Shown in pieces: positions 24,065 through 34,169 of a stretch of 64,000 bases of DNA. The notes beneath the pieces are model-generated. The model searched no databases. It was not told where the DNA came from and was given only the letters and a program-made list of their open reading frames with translations. This DNA comes from Erythroxylum novogranatense (Eukaryota; Streptophyta; Magnoliopsida; Malpighiales; Erythroxylaceae). Both the position numbers and the translations under genes were made by a program. The stretch spans positions 18,469,120 to 18,533,119 of the forward strand of contig CM057235.1 in NCBI GenBank assembly GCA_029891385.1, written 5' to 3'. Position 1 is the first letter of the stretch. The number at the start of each line of letters is the position of its first letter.

Positions 24065-24707
24065 TCAGTGCATAAAAGCATAAATAACAGTGGTAATATA
24101 AACAATGAGGGCAGAGGAAACCAAGAGGACCAAAGCTGAAACGGAATGAACAGCACTCTTACTCCCACAAGACAACAACCCCAAGCGAATTTCAATTACA
24201 TTGACCATTGACAACACCAAGAAAATGCAACCCATAACGGACCCAATAGCAGAACCCAGCATCCCCAGCCTCAACACCCTGAGATTGATGTGCGCTCTAA
24301 ACGCCTCGTTCACGTCTTTACTGTTGAGCAAATTGATGGCGAGTTTGAGGCCCTGAGCCACCAGCGAAGAGAAGAGGAAGAAGCTAAAGGACACAACCTC
24401 GAAGACAAGCAGCTTCTTTACAACGTCTATACCAGCGTCGCAAGCGGAGCGGTTCTCAAGGCTGTGCTGGTTTGGAGTGGTGAGAGAGAGGCCTACAAAG
24501 ACGGCGATAGTGAAAAGTGAGTTGACGTTCACCAGACCGTCAAGAGCTGTGACATGAACGCTGGTTGTGGAGGAGGAAGATGAAGATTCCTTGGGAGATC
24601 TGAGATTTGTTTGTAAAAAAAACCAAAAAGAGACATGAGCTACATATAGGGAAAGAAAGACAGAAATAAAATAAAAACATAAACAAAACTTACTCGGCCA
24701 TGGACAT
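24065..24707 (-). CDS. Four-helix membrane protein, MEE60-like, two exons
   Basis: The only intact host gene seen. The main exon (24599-24065) is joined to a 14-base coding first exon (24707-24694, ATGTCCATGGCCGA) by an intron at 24693-24600 with a GTAAGT donor and a TCTCAG acceptor after a T-rich tract. The join gives 182 residues starting MSMAESPKESSSSSS. A Ser-rich N-terminus is followed by four hydrophobic segments at about 32-46, 68-86, 118-140 and 157-179, with a conserved-looking SLENRSACDAG loop and LLSCGSKSAV between helices 3 and 4. From memory this matches the small plant membrane proteins annotated 'maternal effect embryo arrest 60' (Arabidopsis At5g05950 type), whose biochemical role is not established. 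No signal peptide cleavage site is evident. Starting instead at an internal codon would lose the conserved ALDGLVNVNSLF segment, so the spliced start is preferred. Flanks on both sides are transposon DNA. Confidence 0.85.
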
Positions 24708-24816
24708 TATTAATGGTATGAATAAGAAAGTAGAGACACAAGGAAGAAGAAAGCGGAGGGCTTAATTAGCTAATGCTTGAACCCGATGGAGGAAACTTCC
24801 TTTTTAGTTTAGTTAA

Positions 24817-24844
24817 GGGGAAGGGGAAGGGGAGGGGAGGGGGG
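24817..24844 (+). promoter_or_regulatory. G-run tract upstream of the membrane-protein gene (G-quadruplex type)
   Basis: Five runs of four or more G separated by AA or A lie 110-137 bp upstream of the ATG at 24707. The G-rich strand is the template-complement (plus) strand, so the transcript of the minus-strand gene would be C-rich here. By its pattern it can form a G-quadruplex in DNA; any regulatory role is inference. Confidence 0.55.
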
Positions 24845-25676
24845 CATTGCTTGTGTGTGTTGTTGGATGAAAAAGAGAGATGCTTTGGGTTTTAGAACGG
24901 ACAAGTGAGTGGGACAGTGGCAAGAGTCATTGCTTCTAAGTCGGGTTTTTTTTCTTTTTTCTTTTTTGTTTTGGTGTGTTCAAAACCTCCAAGCATGTTG
25001 GGTTGGCTCTGTCCCAAGTTAACAATTATTAAGAAAGAGAGAGGGAAGAAAGCACATGAAACGACGGGCAGACAGGTTTAGAGTGGGTGTCACTGTTTCG
25101 TGTCGGATCGAATCTCTGTCCTAATTCAACAATATCTATTGACTCTCGTCTTTCCGTCCCACCACTTGCTTGCTTTGCTCGTGTTGATAACAGTCATCTT
25201 TTAGGTGCAAACTAAACAAAGTGTTGAGAATTATATTTTAAAGAAACTTATAAAACTGATATTATTAAATAAAAAAATTTATTAATTGGAACGCCCACGC
25301 CCACCAACATGTTTTACGTGTTGCTTGTCATTTTACACTAATAATTGTTAACTTCAAAAGCCGTTGGTAGTACAAATAATTAAGATCAAACTGCTTTTAT
25401 ATTATCTTACAGGTCAGATCTACGAGTAGGGAAGTGACTGAGCTAATGCAATTGCAATGCTAAAGGGTCGGAGTCAAGTGTCTTTTTCTTAATTTCTTCC
25501 AATTAAAATCCGTTACAGCACATATTTGTCAGTGAGTGGTCTGTATGATAAGTTCGCCGCGATCTAAATCTTAACCTACATTGGCTTCTATCATCTTTGT
25601 ATGATATTCGCCTAATATTCTTCGAATTTGAAAATGCCAAGCCAATATCATATTAGAAGCGTCAGTCATGATTTCA
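24845..25676. other. Upstream region of the membrane-protein gene, no other gene
   Basis: Pyrimidine- and purine-rich tracts (24940-24975, 25031-25055) of the kind seen in plant promoters, but no clear TATA box in the minus orientation. The right part runs into the left LTR of the copia element. Confidence 0.35.
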
Positions 25677-26187
25677 CATGTTGATGTAATATGTAATACA
25701 GAGCTTATTATGTACTCAGGATCAATACGAAAGGATTAAAAACTAAAGTAATATAGAATACCTAATTTCGATTTATTTCTGATTTCGATGTCGATTTTGA
25801 GCTCCAAATGATCACAAATTTCTCGGGACTTTTACAGAAAGTATTTCATGATACATGGTCTTTCTACAGTTTTCTTAATACGTAAGCTCTCCTAACGAGT
25901 CAAAGATTCCTTATACTTACGATTAATATGAGCAATTGCAAGAGACCTTAACCTATATATAACATCCATATCAGGCTTCCCCTCATAAGGTCGATATGAG
26001 CCTGGTCCACACTAATTGAGATCTATTTTCTACCGGACTTTGACCCATTAATCTAGATTATTTATTGGGTCACTTTATTATCTTTATCTAGATCAAATTA
26101 TGTAACTTAACCAATAATTTATTTAAAAACCAAAAAATGCAATTAACAGATATCCAACTTTATAGGAAAAGATAAAATTGTCTAACA
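25677..26187 (-). repeat. 3' LTR of the old copia element
   Basis: On the minus strand it starts TGTTAGACAATTTTATC at 26187 and runs to about 25677. It is colinear with the copy at 31853-32367, sharing phrases such as TCTAGATTATTTATTG and TAAGCTCTCCTAACG. Confidence 0.75.
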
Positions 26188-29100
26188 TTCTCCCCTTTGG
26201 ACAAGCATTAATTGCAGTTTTGACTCTAGTTTAAAAACAGATTAAGAACTCAATTAAGCCACACTACTGAATTAGTCGACTAAGTTTAAAAACAAAACAT
26301 TTGATCCAAAGATAATGAAAGTCCATCATTCTATCCTGTAAGGCTTTTGATACCGAAAAGTATCAAATACATGTGCCATGTGCGACATAGATCTAATACA
26401 ATCACAGATATCTAACACCTCACTAACATAAATGGGAAAATGGAGTGTGGCAAACTAGGATGATACATTTATGATCTAAATTATATCATCTTCGTTTGTA
26501 GGTCTGGATTTCTCTAACTTTATGCTAAACTGTATTAGAGAAATTATGTTTTCTCTCACTGAATGCTAAACAATATTAGAGAAAACTTGTTTTCTCTCAC
26601 CAAATGCAAAATTGCATTAGAAAAAACGTTTATATTCTCCAACTGAATGCTAAATTGCATTAGAGAACCTTTATGAGATTAAAAACTTATATCCCTCTAT
26701 GTCATGTCAAATTCATGGATATATGTACTAAAACTGTATGCGTTTAAATAACATAGGCACAAAGTCAATCTATATATATTCCCAATGACCTTTAAATGCT
26801 TAAGATCGACATAAATCTTAAGACTTTTATATGTATTATGACAATGCATGATAACACGTATTACTGAGGAGAAACGATGATCATCTCTATTGATGAACCA
26901 TCATAATGTCATAATACATCAAAATGTACAAATGTAGATGGAGCAAACATAACGATTCGTTAATTAACAGTGTCTAAGGACGTTAAAATACTCATACTGT
27001 ATACTTGAGTCACAAACACAAGTGGGTGAAGTCCTTTAGTTAAGTGATCGACTTACAGTTCCTCAGTTTTTAAATACTCCAAACTTTGATGTCACCTTTT
27101 TGTATCAAAACCTTTATAGTCAAATAATTGACTTTTAATGCTAAGACCCTGTGATAACTCTGCAAGAATATTACCATACTACAACTAAATAGGTCTAGCT
27201 AGTGAATCAACTACAGATAACTCATAAATCAAGTTTCTGAGCTAAACTGTCTGTGAAGCAGTCACATAGCATGCACTCTACATACATAGTCAAGGAAGTT
27301 ACCTAAGTCTACTTGACACACTTTTACGACATTATGCCATCTGCAAACTTAAAACTGTAACCTTAAGTGGACTTTCGATCATCCGAACACATAGCTAAAT
27401 TTGAATATGAATTTTCTATGAGGTTTAGTTTATTGACTGCGCTATATGTCAACATATAATCCTTGATTCCTTTAATATCTTAATGCTCGCTAGACTACAC
27501 TCCAATGGTCTACAACTGGATTAACAACATATTGACCAAACAGTTAAATAGTGAATGCAATGTCCTACCTAGTACATAGCCAAGCATACATCAGGCTATA
27601 AACCATACTAGAATATGAAACATTCCTCATAAACTCTCTCTTTACTTTATTCTTTGGATACTGTACCAAAGATTATCTCTTACTATGAAAAACAAGTGCT
27701 ATAATAGGTTTACTATTAACCGTATTAAACCTTTGTAACATATACTCAATGTATGCATTCTATGAGAGGTTTGATGAGTGTTGAGATTTGTCTCAGTGAA
27801 TCTGAATACCTAGGACAGAAGATGCTATACTGACCAAAAGTTGCTTAACTTCATACAACATGGACAAGAGATTTGATGTGAGCAATATATCATCAACATG
27901 CAGTGATAGGAAGATGACTTTACTCCCTTTGACCTCATAGTGCAAGCATCTTTTTAGCTTTACTTTTCCATGAAGTCGAAAGAGGCCATAACCTCTTCAA
28001 ATGTAAGGTATCACTTTCAGAAGGTTTGATGTAAACCATATATTGATCTGAATAACGCGGAAATCATGTCAGTTCCATCTGGATCTTGAAATCTTTCAGG
28101 TTGTACCATATAGACCACTTTATAAAGGTCTTTACTCAGGAAAGTGGTTTCGACAATTATTCGATACATCTCTATATCATTATGAGCTATAATTGCCTTA
28201 ATCTAAAGTCAACCTTTCTCTCTGAGTGAACCATTAAGTAGCTAAGCGACCCATAAACTGTTGAAACTTAAAATCCTTTAGGTCCAAAAACTTCATTTAC
28301 AACCGTCGGGTTTACAGTTCCACTGTAAATCAACTAGCTTCCAGATCTTACTATGCTTTATGGCTTGCATCTTGTTATTCATTGCATCTCACCACACATC
28401 CACATTAGGTCCAGAAAAAACTTCTATAAAAGTATATGGATTCATAACACATCTAATATCATAGTCCTTTGCACTTGATAGACTATGTTATCATATGGGA
28501 TAGCAAGTCATCTCATTCTAGTGGATTTACTTAATTGTATTAGATCTTGTACCCCTAGGAACCTCTGTATCTACAGGTATGGTTTCCTGTTCTTGTACAG
28601 GCATGATACAAAGACCTAAGTCCACTGGATCTAATTGTATGAGTAGTGGATACATGATAATTGTATTATCTGCCCTGCTATCATCCGAAGGGTCAATGTG
28701 CCCACCATCATCATAGACATGGTATTCCAAAAACTTAGTTATTTGTGATTCCACTATTCCGGTCCCTCTTTCTCTACAGTAAAAGTCGTAGCCTTAAAGT
28801 GGTCGAGATATCTTACTAAATATCAATGAGGGGAATGAGTATTCAATCTTTCTTTATAAGGATTATACTACTTCAATAGGGCAGCTCTATACACAAATGT
28901 GTGCAAGGTTGAGTTTTTCAACTTTAAATAATCAGGTAGACTAGTTCTGCTCTGCATTAACTTCTTTAAGTCCTTTAGGGTGTAGTTATGCCTTTTGGCA
29001 ACACACCATTTTGCTCAGAACTACTTAAGATAGTGAATTAAGTTACTATTCTAACTGATTCCACAAATCTAACAAATAGACTTTTTGAAGCCCTAAAACA

Positions 29101-29900
29101 CCATATTTGCCATGATATTCTCCTCCACAATCAAATTTGACAATCTTGATGAAATTTTCCGATTAGTTCTCAACCTTCAGTATTTAAGCAAAAACACATA
29201 ACTATGATGGGAATAATCATCAACAAATGTCAGAATAGATATAGAATTGCACAATGCAATTGTATAAGGTCTACCGATATCTTTAGTAATCAAACTTAAC
29301 AAGCCAAAAGCATGAGTTAATCTAAATATCCTTATTATTCAACTTACTCTTGATCATCATAATCTAGAATTGAGAAATGCTTTACTTGATCAATCTGTCA
29401 ACCCCAGTTCTGTAAATGTGGCTTAAACATTTACGCCACACCGTGTATGACTTCTTATTTATCAGGGTCTTTAATGACTAGTTTGATCGAGATATGAAGA
29501 AGCATATATCTAGTTCTGGGTAAGACATACTCTATACAAACCATAAGACAAGGAAGTTGTACCATTATATTTTGCATTAAACAAAAAATGTACAACAGAA
29601 GTACTAAATGCAAAACGTCAACCTTCTTTGTCCAAAATTGATCAAAAGATCATATATAAAATGTGTCGTGTAAAACTCAAACGAACCTTACTGCAAGGCT
29701 CAGTATATACATCCCCTATAGATATTACTTTCACTTCTTAATTACTGTAAACCATTAGTTTCTCCTTCCCTTTAATTGGCATTATCCTAGATATGAGCCT
29801 TTGCATTGCAGAAGTACCTTGATCAAATGCTCCACTAAATAGCCACCAAGTACTTAATACGACTATTGCAACTTAGATTCATAATTGACGAGCCAAAGAT
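26188..29900 (-). pseudogene. Decayed copia pol (protease, integrase, RT, RNase H)
   Basis: Recognisable pieces on the minus strand from right to left: a protease-like TWWLFSGAF at about 29860-29830 (altered from the usual DSGA); integrase motif FIKIVKFDCGGEYHGKYG near 29155-29100; reverse transcriptase HVDDIL at 27900-27883 where the family has YVDD; and RNase H-type phrases over about 27700-26350. Stops occur every few dozen codons. The FDxGGEYxGKYG form suggests a Bianca-type copia lineage, which is only a guess. Confidence 0.65.
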
Positions 29901-30099
29901 TAACCTGATGGTCTTAGTCTTTCCTTTTAAACCTCATATTATTGGTTTCTTTATGTCCCTAGGAACTTTATCAGTACTGGTTCGACCAACGTTAATATAT
30001 GGAGAAGATTTGAACTTTCTACCTTTGAACTTAGCAGGCTTCATCTTTGTCTTCCCTTAAGCTACTTGGAGGGCTGTAGGAGTAGCAAACTTGAGTATC

Positions 30100-31190
30100 T
30101 CCTCCTTAGCAACGCAATGGGCCATCAAAGCATTGAAGTCCCAACATCTTTAATCTACTATGAAGATGAATTATTCTCAATATATACTTCATTACTCCCC
30201 TTCTCTCCCGTATACCTTATAGAGATTAATTCTTTCTTCATGTCACTTGTCTCAATACTAGATGAGACTGTATACCTTTGGGAGACATTATCAAGAAAGT
30301 CCTTCTCTATATCTATATCCGGAAGTTCACTTCGTAGATGGTTAGGTATGGATCTCTTAATGGTCATCAGATCTAACCGGTTGGATTGATCCTAGGTTTC
30401 ATAGGCTACTTTATGAACTCTCGAGTTCATGGATGTAGGTGGAGATGGCCTATTCGTCCGTATGGTCATATCAACCTCAGCTATCTCTATAGAATTCAAT
30501 ACATCCTCTATCCACTTCTTTATATTGAAACCGAATAGGGTATCAAAGGTGTTGGGTGAATAGATCACTTCAACAATAGCTTTCCTCCATCTAATGCCTT
30601 TATGAACATCTCAAAATGTTATGTAAGGCCAACACCTTTGAGCAGAATAACCAAACATAAAATCAGAGACATCCCCAACATGCAAGTAGAACAATTCAAA
30701 ATGCTAACTTTAAAGGCCACTTTGGTGACTACATCCTCTTCAGTACTCAAAAAGTCTACAAATACAAGGGATACAACTTTATGTTATCCTCACATTATTT
30801 ATAGATATATAGTATATAACAATGTAACATCAATAAATGCAAAAATCTGAATGCACAGTCTCACTGTCACACACTCGTGCTAAAGACATTCTTAGAAAAC
30901 TTTATTTGAGACTTTCTTAAAAGAAAAATCTCAATAGAGTGACTATCATGAGTCACCAGATACTAAACTGACCACTTGAGATATGAGAGCCTCATATATC
31001 TCCCTTATAATAAGTTCGTTGCACGAAAATTCACTCAAGAATGGCTTTAGAATGTCTCAATTTCTTTTTTGATCGACTATTATGCAATCTCGAACACCGA
31101 GCATCGAAGTATGAAAATTCACTTGAAATCAGATTTAGAATACCTTAATTCATTTTCCTGGAGTTAAACTTTAATTTATTACTAATGTAA
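30100..31190 (-). pseudogene. Decayed copia gag
   Basis: The frame 30367-30158 (minus) reads like the middle of a UBN2-type gag (KDFLDNVSQRYTVSSSIETS then KKELISIRYTGEKGSNEVYI). The flanking parts are degenerate. It lies between the protease fragment and the leader, as expected for a minus-strand copia element. Confidence 0.65.
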
Positions 31191-31309
31191 CAAATCCAGA
31201 AAATGGACAAATTTACTTTATAAATTTTTCGGACCCGAAAACTAACCCAAAACACCCTGGGGCACCCTTATGAGAAATTTGAATTTTTTTGTTTTTCTAA
31301 AATACTGTA

Positions 31310-31660
31310 GCATCGCTGACATCATCCGCTGAAGTGGCGCACCATATAAGTGCGCGTGGTGTGAGGCCGCATGTGAGCTGCACTCGAGCACATCGATGTG
31401 TGTCAGATGTGTTTGGCGCGTGCGCGTCACGCGCTACTCTCGTGAATGTGCATCCACGCATTACCACGTATCCTCCTTCTGACGTGCCATATGTAGGACA
31501 GATGCGACGCGTAAGTGGCACACACCTTCCATCCCACACTGGCGGATCGCAAGTTATGCGTGCACTGCACGAGCGACACACGTCCATCGTCAGCTGCAGC
31601 GTTGTGGCGTGACGTGCAAGCGCCAACCGTACGCCACTACCCTGCGGTATTGTAACGTTG
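31310..31660 (-). other. GC- and CpG-rich leader block of the copia element
   Basis: About 350 bp rich in GCGC, CGTG and CACG motifs in otherwise AT-rich DNA, located between the 5' LTR and gag. Open frames of 92 and 124 residues on opposite strands overlap here only because stop codons are rare in GC-rich sequence. No protein family is recognisable. It is the untranslated leader by position. Confidence 0.6.
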
Positions 31661-31852
31661 TACGCACCCAAGTCTTGGTCTGTTTGTCCTAGTTTTGGCC
31701 CGTTTTTTAGCTAGACTTATGTATACCACTTTTACGTAATTATATATGTAAAAAAACTAAAAAACGAATTAAAAATCGAGGAAAACCATATGAGATGAAA
31801 AACTAAAAAAACTTTCGTTTATGGCAATCCGATCACTTAACCGCTCTGATTT

Positions 31853-32367
31853 CACATATAATACATAGTATAGACCTTATTACATACCCAGGATCAACAT
31901 GAAAGGATTACAAATGAAGGTAACGCGGAATATCTAATTTCAGTTCCATATCTGATTCTAATGTCGATTCTAAACTCCAAATGATCACGAATCTCCTGGG
32001 ACCTTTACGGAAAGTGTTTCCTGACACGTGGTTTAGGTCTTTTTATAGTTTTCTCAATATGTAAGCTCTCCTAACGGGTTAGAGATTTCTTATGCTTATG
32101 ATTGATATGAGTAACTATAGGAGACCTTAAATTATATATAGCATCCATATTGGGCTTCTCCATCACAAGGCCAATATGGTCCGATCCATACTATTTGGGA
32201 TCCATTTTTTACCTAGACTTCGATCCATTAATCTAGATTATTTATTGAGTCACTTTATTGTATTTATCTGGATCAAATTACGTAATTTAATTGATAATTT
32301 ATTTAAAAATCAAAAAATGCATTTAATAGTTGTTCAACTTTATAGGAAAGGACAAAATTGTCCAACA
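31853..32367 (-). repeat. 5' LTR of the old copia element
   Basis: On the minus strand it starts TGTTGGACAATTTTGTCC at 32367. Its left end adjoins TGAAATCAGAGCGG (31854-31841), a mutated tRNA-Met-type primer site, which fixes this copy as the 5' LTR. Confidence 0.75.
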
Positions 32368-33474
32368 ATTGAACTACACAACAATAGCATAGAGAACGAA
32401 CGAGAGGATTTTCTTTAACACTTAAACCGCTAAAAAAGAAACAAGATGTCCCAAAAGGAATGGACTCTTTTTCGATTTTAAGCAGTAATAATGCATATAA
32501 TAATGAGAGCATCTTTATATAAATTAAAAGATGGGAGTGTTAGTAGAAATATTGAATGGTAAGCGGTAGCATAATACTAACTAATTAGATTGTTAATAGT
32601 AGAATCTCCTTTTAGTGGTGCATTATGTTTATGATGATTGAACATGATAATGAAAAGATATGGTTGAGATGAAGTGGAATAGGGTTGGTATAGAATAGAG
32701 GGGACGGAGGATTTGAGAGGCTAATTTATATATATAAACATCATGTGAACTGTAGAAATTAATATCCTAATATCGAACAAAAAAACAAAATAAGATACTG
32801 GAATCTAGTAGTGTTGGTTTTTAATTAAATTAGCTACAACTAGATTATAGCAAAAAGTGGTTTAGGCAACACTAAATTTGTAACATTTTAAAATGTGTTG
32901 CTTAAAACTAATACAACGAAATGATTTTTAAGTTTTGCCTTTAGTAATATTAATAGGCAACACTAATAGTAATTTGTTGCCATAACGTTGCTATAAAATT
33001 TTATATAAGTGATAATTAAATCTATTGCAACTTTAAATAATAATTAAGGGCTATAATAATTAGCACCAAACTCATACCCAGTTAGGCCAAAGCCTTACCT
33101 GAGCCCTAGCACAATCAAATATAACCAAACTTGATTAAATATATAATTTAATAATTTAAAATAAAATTTTAAATTTTAAATCAGGTTGAACTAGACAGTC
33201 CGAGCTCGACCTAAATCCTGAAAATATTTAAAAAACTAAACATTGCCCAAAATCTAGTTAATTCAGGTTGAATCAAACCAAATCAAAGTACTTTTGTGAT
33301 AAGTAATAACAATTAAAGTATATTGTTATATATTATATTATTTATATTTATTTTACTTTTTATAAAATTGGGAAAAAAGAATCATATACGAAGAGAATAG
33401 ATACGATGGTGTCATTGGATTTTTCACTTTCTTATGATAAAACACAATCATGTCAATCCTTTAGGACTTTTGAC
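32368..33474. other. Non-coding DNA with small repeat remnants
   Basis: One copy of the foldback motif (GGTTGAGATGAAGTGGAATA then AGAGGGGACGGAGGATTT) is at about 32664-32715. The part at 32850-32990 repeats GGCAACACTAA and GTTGCTTAAA/GTTGCCATAA phrases and may be a small transposon remnant. No gene is seen. Confidence 0.4.
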
Positions 33475-33810
33475 CTTCCCTCTGCTCTTTTCCTCCACAT
33501 AAATGGGTGGTTGAGATAAAGTGGAAGAAGGTAGGGACAAATCCTCTGTCCCCTCTACCTACATAAATGGATGGTTGAGATGAAGTGGTACAGGACCTCT
33601 GTCCCCTCTACCCATTAGATCCTCTGTCTCCTCTACTCTGTCCCTACCCTGTTCCATTTCATCTCAACCATCCATTTATATGGGTATCATGTCCCTCTTC
33701 CCCCTTAGATCCTTTGTCCCCTTTACCCATATAAATGGATCGTTTGAGATGAAGTGGAATAAGGTAGGAACAGGGTAGAGGGGACAGAGGATCATGTCCC
33801 CTGCTCTTCA
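33475..33810. repeat. Foldback repeat built from one 50-70 bp motif in both orientations
   Basis: The motif ATAAATGGATGGTTGAGATG...GGTAGGGACAGAGGGG occurs at about 33502 and 33553 (plus), 33636-33690 (inverted) and 33721-33795 (plus). The inverted copy and the last copy can pair over about 50 bases with a loop near 35, making a long hairpin. It looks like a MITE-type or foldback element assembled from repeated arms; no target duplication was identified. Confidence 0.7.
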
Positions 33811-34169
33811 TATGACATTGTGGATGCCAAGAAGAGTTGGTTTAGTGTTTAGGTGTTGTAATGTTCAGATGTAGCTAGTGTTGTTGGTGGTCCCTTCATT
33901 CACGTCACATGCCACTGGTGCTTCCTTCACGTCAGGTGCTGCTAGTTCATGTCGTTCATATATAGGTGCTACACTGGTGCTTGGTTCACGTTGTTCATGT
34001 CAGCATAAAGAGTTAGGACTTGTTAGCAATGTATGGTTGCTTTGATGAAATCCTTAGGGCTTTGTATCAATAGAAATAAATGTATGGTTTCTTTGATGAA
34101 ATAAATTAAATCAAATATTTCACATCTCTAATTAGTAATACAAAGAGGACTTTAGTTCAAATATGGGAT
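33811..34169. other. Spacer left of gypsy element 2, no gene
   Basis: Two near-copies of ATGTATGGTTKCTTTGATGA lie about 50 bp apart (34030 and 34080). The stretch 33890-34010 repeats short TTCACGTCR and GGTGCT phrases. No coding region is seen. Confidence 0.35.

Larger units (their letters stand above)
25677..32367 (-). mobile_element. Old full-length Ty1/copia element, minus strand
   Basis: Two LTR copies of about 511 and 515 bp face the same way and bound 5.7 kb of internal DNA. On the minus strand the order is 5' LTR, primer site, GC-rich leader, gag, protease, integrase, reverse transcriptase, RNase H, a polypurine tract (CAAAGGGGAGAA, 26200-26188) and 3' LTR. Every domain is broken by stops and frame shifts and the LTRs differ at roughly one base in five, so the insertion is old. 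Target duplications are not clear (AGTCA left, ATTGA right do not match). Confidence 0.75.

Noticed and set aside
24290..24520. Plus-strand open frame of 76 residues
   Set aside because: It is antisense to the intact membrane-protein gene, which explains its lack of stops.
31297..31671. Open frames of 92 and 124 residues on opposite strands
   Set aside because: They lie in the GC-rich untranslated leader of a copia element, where stops are rare by composition; no domain is recognisable.
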